Source: an uncultured Bryobacteraceae bacterium
GTDB taxonomy: Bacteria > Acidobacteriota > Terriglobia > Bryobacterales > Bryobacteraceae
Assembly (NCBI GenBank): GCA_938027685.1
Contig: CALJAM010000011.1
Coordinates: 248,001-312,000, forward strand
Length of the DNA stretch: 64,000 nucleotides
Direction: 5' to 3'
Shown here: positions 18,712 through 27,023 of the stretch, in pieces
How the letters are laid out: every line of letters starts with the position of its first letter
Position numbering within the stretch: position 1 is the first letter of the stretch
The notes under the pieces: model-generated
Databases searched by the model: none
Told to the model about the DNA's origin: nothing
Seen by the model: only the letters and a program-made list of their open reading frames with translations
Translations under genes and position numbers: made by a program

Positions 18712-20169
18712 ATGAGGCCCGCGCTGCGTCTGTTGGAGGGTGCGCTCGTCGAAAGCATCATCGGCGAGGCCTTCGCTCTCCTTGCGCAGCTAGGTGTCGA
18801 AGTCCACAACCCGCCTTTGGTCTCCCTGCTTGCGGATCACGGAGCGCGACTCGGCGCCGACGGGCGCATTCGTCTTCCGGAGAATCTCGTCGAGCGCTGC
18901 CTGGCTAGCGTTCCCCGCGCCTTCCGTCTTTACGACGTCCTCGGAAATCTCACACACGAGTTCACCGGTGAGAACGTGTACTTCACGCCCGGCTCGGCCG
19001 CCATCCACATACTCGATGCTCGCACGGGCCAGATGCGCAAGCCGGTCACGGCGGATTACGTTCGTTACGCAAAGCTGGTCAGCCGACTCGAGCATTTGGC
19101 TTCGCAAAGCACCGCTCTGATCCCCGCCGACGTACCCGCCGCCATTTCGGACAGCTACCGGCTGTACCTGAGCCTGCTTTATTCGGAAAAGCCGGTGGTC
19201 ACGGGCGCTTTCACCATCGAGAGCTTTCGGGTGATGCACGAGATGCAGGTCATCGTGCGGGGCGATGAAGGCGAACTCCGGCGCAAGCCGCTGACCGTCT
19301 TTTCCTGCTGTCCCACGGCGCCGCTCAAGTGGAGCGACGTCACCAGCCAGAACCTGGTGGATTGCGCGCGGGCCGGCATACCCGTCGAGCTGGTCTCCAT
19401 GCCTTTGTCGGGCTTCGTGGCGCCGGTGACGCTGGTGGGCAGTCTCATCCAGCAGACCGCTGAAAATTTGAGCGGCGTGGTGATCAGCCAGACGGTAGCT
19501 CCGGGCCACCCGCTGCTGTTCGGGGGATCGCCCGCCGTTTTCGACGTGCGCTACGAGACCACGCCCATGGGCGCGATCGAGACGGCGATGCTGAACTGCG
19601 CCGCCAGCCAGATCGGCAAGCGCCTGGGCATGCCTACTCAGGGGTACGTGGGCCTCAGCGACGCCAAGCAACTGGACCCCCAGGCGGGCCTGGAGAGCGG
19701 CATGGGAGCGCTGCTGGCTACGCTGGCGGGCATCAACAGCGTCTCCGGCCCCGGTATGCTCAATTTCGAAAGCTGCCAGAGCCTGGAGAAGCTGGTTTTG
19801 GACAACGAAATCTGCGGCATGTGTTACAGGCTGACGCGGGGCGTCGAACCGCGCGAGGATTTCCCCTCCCTGCGCCTGTTCGAAGAGCTGTTGCGCGAAA
19901 AGCACCTGCTCATCGCCGATCACACCAGGCGTTACCTCCGCGACGAAATCACCTTTCCCGGGCGCGTGATCGACCGGGCCAACCGCGAGCGCTGGGCGAA
20001 GGCCGGCTCGCCCTCTTTGCTGGACCGCGCGGTGCGCGAGGTCGAACGCCTGATCGGGGAATGCCCGCCATCGCGGCTAGCGCAGGAACGCAAGACGGAG
20101 CTGCGGATGCGCATGCAGGCGGAGGCGCGACGGCACGGGATGCCGGAGCTACCGCCGCTGGAAGACTGA
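18712..20169 (+). CDS. MttB superfamily corrinoid-dependent methyltransferase homologue (non-pyrrolysine)
   Basis: Protein of 485 residues of the trimethylamine methyltransferase (MttB) superfamily, TIM-barrel enzymes that move a methyl group from a methylated amine or betaine to a corrinoid protein. Family-like segments are YFTPGSAAIHILDARTGQMR, GTFTIES-type GAFTIESFR and GINSVSGPGMLNFES. The frame runs without an in-frame TAG, so it is a non-pyrrolysine member like glycine-betaine methyltransferase MtgB; the substrate is unknown. No corrinoid protein or reactivase gene is nearby. It converges on the HlyD gene with 7 bases between stops. Confidence 0.85.
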   Translation: MRPALRLLEGALVESIIGEAFALLAQLGVEVHNPPLVSLLADHGARLGADGRIRLPENLVERCLASVPRAFRLYDVLGNLTHEFTGENVYFTPGSAAIHILDARTGQMRKPVTADYVRYAKLVSRLEHLASQSTALIPADVPAAISDSYRLYLSLLYSEKPVVTGAFTIESFRVMHEMQVIVRGDEGELRRKPLTVFSCCPTAPLKWSDVTSQNLVDCARAGIPVELVSMPLSGFVAPVTLVGSLIQQTAENLSGVVISQTVAPGHPLLFGGSPAVFDVRYETTPMGAIETAMLNCAASQIGKRLGMPTQGYVGLSDAKQLDPQAGLESGMGALLATLAGINSVSGPGMLNFESCQSLEKLVLDNEICGMCYRLTRGVEPREDFPSLRLFEELLREKHLLIADHTRRYLRDEITFPGRVIDRANRERWAKAGSPSLLDRAVREVERLIGECPPSRLAQERKTELRMRMQAEARRHGMPELPPLED

Positions 20170-20176
20170 TCACTCT

Positions 20177-21250
20177 TCACAAGCCAGGCGCAGGCCGGCG
20201 GAGCGAGATGCGTACCTGAGCGTTCATGCCCGGTTTCACGGCAGGACTCGGATTGGCGAACTCCACCACCACGCGCCCGTCCTTTTCGAGGGCAATTACG
20301 CGTCCGGTGAGCGCACCAGGCGGTCCCTCAGCCACCTCCACCATGACCGGCTGGCCCACGCTCAGACGCTCTAAGACCGGGGGTTCGGGCTCGACAACCA
20401 CTTCCAGCACCGAGAGGTCCACGGCGATCTGAAGCAGGTCCGGCACGTGCGGCCCCACGGGGTCGCCAGGCTGCCGGTTACGCGCCAGCAGGACTCCGTC
20501 CACGGGCGAATGCACTTCCGTGGCTTCGAGCTTCCGCTGCGCCGCCTCCAGCGCCTCACGCGCCGCTTCGAGGTGCTTGCGCGCTGCATCGAGCTCCTTG
20601 GTGAGCGAGTCCACTCGGTCCTCGGCCAGGCGCGCCATATCCTCGCTGCTCTGGAACTGCCGGCTCGCGGCTTCGAACTCTTTTTTCGCCCGCTCGAAGG
20701 CGAGCTTGCCGACGGCTCCCTCCTGAAATAGGAACTGCTGGCGCTCGAAGATGCGCTGAGCCTTCTCGTAATCGTCACGCACGCGCTCAGCCTCGGCGCG
20801 GGCCCGAGAAGCCTCCAGACGCGCAGCAATCAGGGCGCTTTCCAGAGCTCGCACGCGGCCCTCTGCGCGTTCAAGATCGGCTTTTGCCGTTTGGTGCTCG
20901 GCTTGCAGGCCCTCATTGTGGATGCGGGCCAGCAACTGACCTTCGAAGACTTCCTGGCCCGGCTCGGCCATGTACCGCTCGAGGATGCCTTCGACGGGCG
21001 CGGAGACCTGCACGATGTGACGGGCGCGGATCGTGCCGGGCAGGACGACTTCGGGCGGGAGCGACTCTTGTACGGGCCCGGCTTTTCCAGATGCGGCGGG
21101 CGCGGACTCTCGCCGAAGCAAAACCCACGTAGCACCCGCCGCGCTCAACACGGCGAGCGCTGTACCGATTTGCACCAGCCGCTTGGTCCTCGCCACGGTG
21201 CGCGCTGCTTTGAATGTATCATTGTCGCTATGCCTGCGGTTGCGTTGCAC
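20177..21250 (-). CDS. HlyD/RND-type periplasmic adaptor protein
   Basis: Membrane-fusion (adaptor) protein of up to 357 residues. One N-terminal membrane anchor (about 26-46) is followed by the first half of a lipoyl-like domain (VLPGTIRARHIVQVSAPVEG), a long alpha-helical hairpin (about 113-245), the second lipoyl half (VHSPVDGVLLARN), and a beta-barrel portion. Adaptors of this kind link an inner-membrane pump to an outer-membrane channel. No ABC, RND or TolC gene is adjacent, so it is an orphan here. The ATG at 21250 would overlap the divergent chrA start by 21 bases; GTG at 21196 or 21172 are plausible alternatives. Confidence 0.8.
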   Translation of the reverse strand: MQRNRRHSDNDTFKAARTVARTKRLVQIGTALAVLSAAGATWVLLRRESAPAASGKAGPVQESLPPEVVLPGTIRARHIVQVSAPVEGILERYMAEPGQEVFEGQLLARIHNEGLQAEHQTAKADLERAEGRVRALESALIAARLEASRARAEAERVRDDYEKAQRIFERQQFLFQEGAVGKLAFERAKKEFEAASRQFQSSEDMARLAEDRVDSLTKELDAARKHLEAAREALEAAQRKLEATEVHSPVDGVLLARNRQPGDPVGPHVPDLLQIAVDLSVLEVVVEPEPPVLERLSVGQPVMVEVAEGPPGALTGRVIALEKDGRVVVEFANPSPAVKPGMNAQVRISLRRPAPGL

Positions 21251-21802
21251 CGCCTAGGCGCGCTTTTCCTGCGCGTGGGCAACTTCACTTTCGGGGGCGG
21301 CGAGCCTATCATGGCTGCCTTTCAGCGCGAGCTCGTGGAGCGCCGGCGCTGGCTCACCGCAGAGCAGTACGCGCTGGCTTTCGCGCTGGCGCGGATCACG
21401 CCGGGGACCAACGTGCTGGCCTTCTGCGCGGCCGCAGCCTGGTTCGTGCGCGGCTGGTTGGGAGCGCTCGTGGCCGTGCCCGCAGCCACCCTGCCCTCGG
21501 CTGCGATCGTGGTGGCGCTGACGGCAGTCTACGAGCAGGTTCGGAACATGCCTCTTGCGGCGGGCGCCATCTCCGGACTGTTGGCGGCGGCGGTGGGTAT
21601 GATGCTGGCCGCCGCCTGGAACCTCCTCCAGTCCCGCCTCGTCCCAGGCAATCGGCTGCGTATGACATCGCTGGCGCTGGGCGCTCTCGTGCTACTCGTC
21701 GTCTTGCGCCTTTCGCCCATTCCTGTGCTCGCGCTGGGAGCCGCGGCGGGAGCGCTGTGGAAGGGGCCGCTAGGCGAGCGAGAGCTGCGAGAACCTTCAT
21801 GA
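21230..21802 (+). CDS. chrA: Chromate transporter, N-terminal-type half (split ChrA)
   Basis: Inner-membrane protein of 190 residues with five or six hydrophobic segments, corresponding to one CHR domain. Hallmarks are LFLRVGNFTFGGGEPIMAAF and ALARITPGTNVLAFC. Family members export chromate, usually as a two-domain protein; here the two halves are separate genes joined by an ATGA overlap at 21799-21802, the short-chain pair arrangement. The ATG at 21230 was chosen because the upstream in-frame extension is unrelated sequence. Chromate itself is not proven as the substrate. Confidence 0.82.
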   Translation: MPAVALHRLGALFLRVGNFTFGGGEPIMAAFQRELVERRRWLTAEQYALAFALARITPGTNVLAFCAAAAWFVRGWLGALVAVPAATLPSAAIVVALTAVYEQVRNMPLAAGAISGLLAAAVGMMLAAAWNLLQSRLVPGNRLRMTSLALGALVLLVVLRLSPIPVLALGAAAGALWKGPLGERELREPS

Positions 21803-22314
21803 ACGTAATCGTGCTCTATCTGCTGCTGCTCAAGGCGACGGTCACCTCGTTCAGCGGCCTGACGTCGCTGCCCGTAATCCATCACGATCTGGTCGTCGAG
21901 CGACGGATGTTGAGCGAGCGGGAACTGAACGCCGCCGTGGCGGCCGGTCGTGCGGGCCCGGGCCCCTACGGCCTGTATGTGGTGAGCGTAGGTTATTTGG
22001 TTGCGGGCATCCCGGGGGCGGCTGCGGGCGCGCTGGCCCTGATGACGCCGGCCTTCCTCATCGTTCCCATGGCGCGTTACCTGGGTCGCCGGGCGGAGCG
22101 GCCGCGCGTGCGAGGCGCCATCGAAGGCGTGCTCGCGGCCGCGGCGGGGCTTCTGGTGGCCTCCACGCTGCCCATGGCGCGCGAGGCGGTAATCGGCCCC
22201 TTCTTCGGCCTGCTCACCCTGGTTTCCCTGCTGCTTCTCAGCACGACGAGAGTGGATGTCGGCTGGGTATTGGTGGCCGCAGCTTCCGCAGGATTGTTGC
22301 GCGCCGCTCTCTGA
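21799..22314 (+). CDS. chrA: Chromate transporter, C-terminal-type half (split ChrA)
   Basis: Second CHR-domain protein of 171 residues, mostly membrane-embedded, with LLKATVTSFSGLTSLPVIHHD and GRAGPGPYGLYVVSVGYLVAG. It begins at the ATG within the ATGA that ends the first half, so the two products are made together and probably form a heterodimer with opposite membrane orientation, as proposed for paired short ChrA proteins. Stop at 22314. Confidence 0.82.
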   Translation: MNVIVLYLLLLKATVTSFSGLTSLPVIHHDLVVERRMLSERELNAAVAAGRAGPGPYGLYVVSVGYLVAGIPGAAAGALALMTPAFLIVPMARYLGRRAERPRVRGAIEGVLAAAAGLLVASTLPMAREAVIGPFFGLLTLVSLLLLSTTRVDVGWVLVAAASAGLLRAAL

Positions 22315-22325
22315 GGGGCGGGGCA

Positions 22326-22334
22326 TGCTACAAT
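22326..22334 (+). promoter_or_regulatory. Extended -10 promoter element
   Basis: TGCTACAAT combines the extended TGn with a strong -10 hexamer (22329-22334), about 31 bases before the start of the small zinc-ribbon protein at 22366. No -35 match is evident, as expected for extended -10 promoters. Confidence 0.4.
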
Positions 22335-22365
22335 CACGAGGGCTGCTGCGGGAGCGGAGGGCGCC

Positions 22366-22650
22366 ATGCGAGAACTTCAGCTGGGTGACATCATTGACGA
22401 TTACTGCGTCAAGTGCAAGCGGCTAACCAATCATTCCGTAGTTTCCATCGTGAACGCAGAACCGGCCAAGGTGCGCTGCCGCACCTGTTACCACGAGCAC
22501 GACTATCGTCACGAGCAGCCGCCTCCTTCGCGTCGGGATCTGAAGAAAGAAGCTCTCTTTCGCGAGGTGCTCTCATCGATCGCGCCCGAGGCTGCGTCTG
22601 AGGAAGGCAAGAAAGGGCGTGCCCGCGGCAGGAAATCAGCCGGACCGTAG
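22366..22650 (+). CDS. Small zinc-ribbon-like protein
   Basis: Protein of 94 residues. Two cysteine pairs, CVKC (about 14-17) and CRTC (about 38-41), are spaced as in a zinc ribbon; the C-terminal half is basic and disordered-looking (KKGRARGRKS). A GGAGG site lies upstream of the ATG. Such small treble-clef or ribbon proteins often bind nucleic acid or ribosomes, but no specific family is recognised. The last 15 bases overlap the convergent permease gene. Confidence 0.65.
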   Translation: MRELQLGDIIDDYCVKCKRLTNHSVVSIVNAEPAKVRCRTCYHEHDYRHEQPPPSRRDLKKEALFREVLSSIAPEAASEEGKKGRARGRKSAGP

Positions 22651-24858
22651 CTCCTTGCGCAGGTCCTCGAGGACCTCCTGGCGCTTCTCGCTCGCCAGAT
22701 CGCGCTCCAGCCGCCGCAGGGCGACGCCCACCACATCACGATGATGCAGCCGGGAGCCGAATTCCTCGATGTCGGAGAGGCGCAGCCAGAGCTCGTGCAG
22801 GCGCTCGATGTCCTCGGGCCAGAGCCGCGGCGGGTGGGGGCCGAGGTTGACGAAGGTGGAGGGGCGGTCGGGAGCGATGATCTCCAGCGAGAAGGCGTGC
22901 CGTGGCTCAGGCAAGCGCTCCCAGGCCAAGCCGATGCGGCGGGCCAGTTCCTCGGAGGTCATGCGGGCTGAGACACCGGTGACCAGACGGGAAGCCTTCA
23001 GCCGTGCGGCCGTCTGCACCATGGCGTCGAAGGGGTCGAGCGCGGGCACGGTCAAAAGCTCCACGGGCTTGCCCTGCTTTTCCGCCAGCGCCACCACGCG
23101 CGTGAAGAGCTCCTTTTCGTAGTCGGTGAACAGTTGCTCTTCGGATAGCTCGTATTCGCCGGCGCCGGGCGGAATGGTGCGCACGGTCATGACCACGATG
23201 TCGTGCCGCCGAACGTTGGTTTTCTCCAGCACCTTCTGCAGGTGATGCATGTGCCGGTAATCGCGCACAGCCACCAGCACGCAACCTGGGCGGGCCCGTA
23301 CGGTCTCCGCGGAGACGTTCGGTTGAAGCTCCAGGTTGAACTCCTCCAGTCCCTGTTTCTGGGCTGCGCGCCGCGCCAGGTTGATGCGCTCGGAGACCGT
23401 GAAGACCACGAAGAGCAGAAGGGTAAAGGAAACGCCGTAAATGGTGGCGAACTGTTTGGTGAAAAGGTTGGTGATGGCCACAGCGAACAGGAACAGCGTG
23501 ACCAGTGTCAGGCCCAGGGGCAGCTCCCTCCGCCCCAGGCGCGGATTTACCGGCGTCTTGTACTCCTGATCATGCCGCTGGAAGCGCAGCACTAGCGTCC
23601 CCAGCGCTTTCAGAAAGAAACTCCACACCACGCCGAAAGCGTAGGCCTCCCCGAGCATGTAGACGTTACCGCGGCTGGCCAGGATGGTCGCCAGTTGCAG
23701 CAGCGTAATCAGATTGATGATGCGGTAGCTGGTGCCGAATCTGGGATGGGGACGGCGGAACCAGCCCACCAGCACGCCGTCCTCGGCCACTCGATTCAGG
23801 ACGCCGTTGGCGCCGATCATCGAGGTATTGACGGCTCCGGACAGGATCAGCACGCCTACCAGAACGACGAAGGCGTGAAAGGCCAGCCGCATCGCCTCGG
23901 GGCCCGCCAGGTTCATCGCCAGCCCGCCGATCAGGTTGTTGTAGTAGCGGGGCCGAACGTCGTCGGGAATGATCAGCATGGCGAGCAAGGTCACCACACC
24001 CGTGGAAAGAAACGCGTACGTGCAGACCAGCAGGGCCGTTCGGCGAAGGTTCTTGAGCTTGGGATAAGCGATCTCACGGTAGACCTGCGCCAGCGTCTCC
24101 AAGCCGCTCATCGAGAGGATGGAATGGCCGAAGGCGATCAGCAGGGCGATGGCGCCGATTTCCGGCAAGCGGGTCCCCTTCCACCATCCCAAGGCCTCGT
24201 CGCTGAACCGCAGATTCTCGGGCAGCGGAGCTGGGGGAAGGTTCGCGTGACCGCGCACCAGCAGGGTCAGCGGCGCCCACAGCAGGATCAACCCCACCAT
24301 GACGGCGTTGATCTGCATGATGCGCAGCGCCTTGGCGCTGGACTCCTGGATGCCCTTGACGTTGGCCCACCAGAAATAAATCGTCACGGCGATGCCGAAC
24401 AAAGTTGCGAAAAGGTTCGTGTCCAGCCGGAAGCTTGTTTGCAGCCACTCGCTGGTCTCGTTGATCAGGCCGGCGAGGTACTGGCCCGCGCTGACGGAGG
24501 AAATGGGCCCGGTCAAGATGTAGTCGAAGACCAGCGCGGAGACTGAGAGCTTGGCCAGGGTCGGCCCCATGCTGTCACGCACCACGACGTAAACGCCGCC
24601 CCGCACGAACATCGAGCAGCTTTCGGTGTGCACGGCGGCCATGGCGAAGGCGAAAAGCATGACGCAGAGTACGAACCACGGGGCCGGCTTTCCGATCGCC
24701 TGCTCGGCGATGCCGCCGGCGTAAAACGACGAGGAAGCAAGATCGCTGAGTACGATAGCCGCCGCCCGCCAGAAGGAGATGAAGGTCAGCGCAACGGTCG
24801 TCGCGACGACGACCTTTGCGACGGGCGCGGTCGGCGAACCTGAAGCAATGCCAGCGAT
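22636..24858 (-). CDS. APC-superfamily amino-acid permease with C-terminal Usp-like domain; start codon not canonical
   Basis: Inner-membrane permease of about 740 residues: roughly twelve membrane helices to about residue 515, then a cytoplasmic domain of about 220 residues with universal-stress-protein-like pieces (GCVLVAVRDYRHMHHL, SRLVTGVSARMTSEEL). The first ATG in frame (24660) lies inside the first helices. The coding pattern continues upstream in frame with family-typical text (FISFWRAAAIVLSDLASSSF, YAGGIAEQAIGKPAPW), up to a TAG at 24883-24885. No ATG, GTG or TTG exists in that extension. A strong GAGAGGAGG is followed nine bases later by ATC (24858), used here; CTG further in is the alternative. 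Substrate unknown. Confidence 0.8.
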   Translation of the reverse strand: MAGIASGSPTAPVAKVVVATTVALTFISFWRAAAIVLSDLASSSFYAGGIAEQAIGKPAPWFVLCVMLFAFAMAAVHTESCSMFVRGGVYVVVRDSMGPTLAKLSVSALVFDYILTGPISSVSAGQYLAGLINETSEWLQTSFRLDTNLFATLFGIAVTIYFWWANVKGIQESSAKALRIMQINAVMVGLILLWAPLTLLVRGHANLPPAPLPENLRFSDEALGWWKGTRLPEIGAIALLIAFGHSILSMSGLETLAQVYREIAYPKLKNLRRTALLVCTYAFLSTGVVTLLAMLIIPDDVRPRYYNNLIGGLAMNLAGPEAMRLAFHAFVVLVGVLILSGAVNTSMIGANGVLNRVAEDGVLVGWFRRPHPRFGTSYRIINLITLLQLATILASRGNVYMLGEAYAFGVVWSFFLKALGTLVLRFQRHDQEYKTPVNPRLGRRELPLGLTLVTLFLFAVAITNLFTKQFATIYGVSFTLLLFVVFTVSERINLARRAAQKQGLEEFNLELQPNVSAETVRARPGCVLVAVRDYRHMHHLQKVLEKTNVRRHDIVVMTVRTIPPGAGEYELSEEQLFTDYEKELFTRVVALAEKQGKPVELLTVPALDPFDAMVQTAARLKASRLVTGVSARMTSEELARRIGLAWERLPEPRHAFSLEIIAPDRPSTFVNLGPHPPRLWPEDIERLHELWLRLSDIEEFGSRLHHRDVVGVALRRLERDLASEKRQEVLEDLRKELRSG

Positions 24859-24889
24859 GGCTGAAAACCTCCTCTCTTCAACCTATACG

Positions 24890-26245
24890 ATGATAGAGGA
24901 CGTGGGAAGTGAAGCGCGCGAGCTCGCGCAACAGATCGTGAAAAGACTCCGCGGCGCAGGGTTCAGGGCCTGGCTGGTAGGCGGTTGTGTGCGCGATCAG
25001 TTGCTCGGGCGCGAACCCGAAGACTACGACGTCGCCACCGACGCGCCTTATAACAAGGTCGCTACGCTCTTCGACAACGCCGCGTTGATCGGGCCGGACC
25101 TCGGCGTGGTCGCGGTTCGCCATGGAGGTGCAGAAGTCCAGGTGGCCACGCTGCGCAGCGACCACCGCTATGTCGACGGGCGGCGGCCCGCCGCGGTGAC
25201 GTTCGTGGACGACCCACGACTCGACGTGGCGCGACGCGATTTCACCGTCAACGGCCTCATGCTGGATCCGGAGACGGGCGAGGTCCTGGATTTCGTAGGA
25301 GGGCGTGCGGACCTCCGAGCGAAGCTGATCCGGACGATCGGTGACCCCGATGAGCGGTTCAGGGAGGACTACCTAAGGATGCTCCGGGCCGTGCGCTTCG
25401 CCGCGACACTGGGGTTCGACATCGAAAGCCGGACCTTCGAGTCCATCCGCCGTAACCGTGAGCTGGTCAGCAAGGTCTCGCCGGATCGCATCCGCATCGA
25501 GCTTGTACGCCTCCTCACCGAGGGCGGAGCGCGCCGGGGCATGGAGCTCATGGACGAGAGCGGCCTGCTGGAGATCGTCCTCCCGGAAGTGGCTCGGATG
25601 AAGGGAGTGCCGCAACCGCCGGAATTTCATCCGGAGGGAGACGTCTGGACCCACACGCTGCTGATGCTCGGCCTCCTGGAGAAGCCCACGCCCACTCTGG
25701 CCCTGGGCGTACTGCTGCACGATGTCGGCAAGCCGGTGACTTATCGAGAGGCGGAACGCATCCGTTTCGACGAGCACGATATCGTGGGAGCGCAGATCGC
25801 CGGGGAGATTCTCAGGCGTTTGCGCTTTTCCAACGACGAGATTCGTCAGGTTGAAGCCCTGGTCCGCTATCACCTGCGCTGGCGCCACGTGCGTCAGATG
25901 CGGGAAAGCAAGCTGAAAAGGTTCATGGCGATGGAGCGCTTCGAGGAGCACCTGGAGCTGCATCGGCTAGACTGCTTGGCCAGTCACCGGAATCTGGACA
26001 ACTACCACTTTGTCCTCGAGAAACTGCGGCAGACGCCGCCGGAAGCGTTGAAGCCCAAGCGCCTGATCACCGGGCGCGATCTGATCCGGCTGGGCTTCCG
26101 ACCGGGGCCCGCTTTCTCGGAAATCCTGCGCGAGGTAGAAGACGCACAACTGGAGTCCCGCCTTTCGTCTTCGGAAGAAGCCTTACAGTTCGTCTTGGCG
26201 CATTTCGATCCGCCGGAAGGGCGACGCCGCCAGGAGGTCGCTTGA
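24890..26245 (+). CDS. cca: CCA-adding/poly(A) polymerase family nucleotidyltransferase with HD domain
   Basis: Class II tRNA nucleotidyltransferase of about 451 residues, which builds or repairs the 3' CCA end of tRNA. The catalytic head has WLVGGCVRDQLLGREPEDYDVATD (the DxD carboxylates are in DYDVATD) and RRDFTVNGL; the neck and body include ERFREDYLRMLRAVRFAA. The C-terminal half contains an HD phosphohydrolase motif (VLLHDVGKP) as in proteobacterial CCA enzymes. Start uncertain: ATG 24890 gives the family-like N-terminus; 24848, 24857 and GTG 24902 are alternatives. It diverges from the permease gene. Confidence 0.87.
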   Translation: MIEDVGSEARELAQQIVKRLRGAGFRAWLVGGCVRDQLLGREPEDYDVATDAPYNKVATLFDNAALIGPDLGVVAVRHGGAEVQVATLRSDHRYVDGRRPAAVTFVDDPRLDVARRDFTVNGLMLDPETGEVLDFVGGRADLRAKLIRTIGDPDERFREDYLRMLRAVRFAATLGFDIESRTFESIRRNRELVSKVSPDRIRIELVRLLTEGGARRGMELMDESGLLEIVLPEVARMKGVPQPPEFHPEGDVWTHTLLMLGLLEKPTPTLALGVLLHDVGKPVTYREAERIRFDEHDIVGAQIAGEILRRLRFSNDEIRQVEALVRYHLRWRHVRQMRESKLKRFMAMERFEEHLELHRLDCLASHRNLDNYHFVLEKLRQTPPEALKPKRLITGRDLIRLGFRPGPAFSEILREVEDAQLESRLSSSEEALQFVLAHFDPPEGRRRQEVA

Positions 26246-26781
26246 GGAGGCTTTTCGCACGGCGCCGGCCCGTTCTTCTGGCAGCCCTGCTGCTCGCTGC
26301 GCTGGCGGGGTGCCGTCGTGCGCTCCCGCCCCCGTCGCAAGTCTACCGCGTCGTCCGTGTGCTGGATGGGGACACGATCGAAGTGCTCAAAGAGGGACGT
26401 GCGGCGCGCGTGCGGCTCTATGGAATCGACGCGCCGGAGCGCGGACAGCCGTTCGGATCTGCGGCTCGGCGCTTCACGGCCGACCTCTGCTTCGGGCAGC
26501 ATGTACTCCTGCGCGAGCACGGCAGGGACCGTTACGGCCGCATTCTGGCCGACGTGGTCCTGCCCGACGGTCGCGTACTGAATGAGGAGCTGGTGCGGGC
26601 GGGCCTAGCCTGGTGGTACCGGGAATATGCTCCGGAGGCTCGGCTGCTCGAGGCGCTGGAGCGGGAAGCGCGGGCCGCCCGTCTGGGCTTGTGGGCCGAT
26701 CCTCGACCGGTCCCGCCCTGGGAATTTCGCCGGGCGCGCGGCGGTTCGATGTCGGCGCCCCTCAGGCGGGACGGTAGGTGA
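26242..26781 (+). CDS. Thermonuclease (SNase)-family lipoprotein
   Basis: Predicted lipoprotein nuclease of 179 residues. The start is TTG at 26242, overlapping the previous stop (TTGA) and preceded by AGGAGG, which decides it. A basic n-region and hydrophobic run lead to lipobox LAGC with Cys24. The SNase OB-fold holds VLDGDTIEVL, RLYGIDAPERGQPFG and RDRYGRILADV, which supply the metal-binding Asp and the catalytic Arg/Glu/Arg set of staphylococcal nuclease. It would act at the cell surface or in the periplasm on DNA or RNA. The last 20 bases overlap the small membrane-protein gene on the other strand. Confidence 0.88.
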   Translation: MRRLFARRRPVLLAALLLAALAGCRRALPPPSQVYRVVRVLDGDTIEVLKEGRAARVRLYGIDAPERGQPFGSAARRFTADLCFGQHVLLREHGRDRYGRILADVVLPDGRVLNEELVRAGLAWWYREYAPEARLLEALEREARAARLGLWADPRPVPPWEFRRARGGSMSAPLRRDGR

Positions 26782-26899
26782 AGACCATGTACAGCACGAG
26801 CACGATGATCGCGAAAATAGTGGACGCCGCCACGAACTCCAGGAAGATCACCTTCCTGTCGTCCAGGTCAGGTTTGTTCCGCTTGCTCAGCTCCAGCAT
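26762..26899 (-). CDS. Small single-pass membrane protein, 45 residues
   Basis: A short gene on the minus strand. The product starts MLELSKRNKPDLDDRKVIFL and continues into one hydrophobic helix (about 24-41), ending FTYRPA. Support: ATG at 26899 with AGGGGG upstream, a near-ideal promoter at 26920-26948, and a soluble charged N-terminus followed by a clean membrane span. Function unknown. It could be a subunit or regulator of a membrane complex encoded elsewhere; nothing adjacent tells which. Confidence 0.65.
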   Translation of the reverse strand: MLELSKRNKPDLDDRKVIFLEFVAASTIFAIIVLVLYMVFTYRPA

Positions 26900-26919
26900 G
26901 GGACAAACCCCCTGCCTTA

Positions 26920-26948
26920 GTTGTACGCTTCGGCGCACCCCCTGTCAA
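26920..26948 (-). promoter_or_regulatory. Promoter of the small membrane protein
   Basis: On the minus strand TTGACA (26948-26943) is separated by 17 bases from TACAAC (26925-26920). The predicted start of transcription is near 26913, about 14 bases before the ATG at 26899, leaving room for the AGGGGG ribosome site. Confidence 0.6.
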
Positions 26949-27023
26949 GCCTGATCCGCCCCGCGCGGTCTCCGCTGTGATACCTTGGGGACTCGCAAAT
27001 TAGACCAAGAAAAAGGGGCCATC

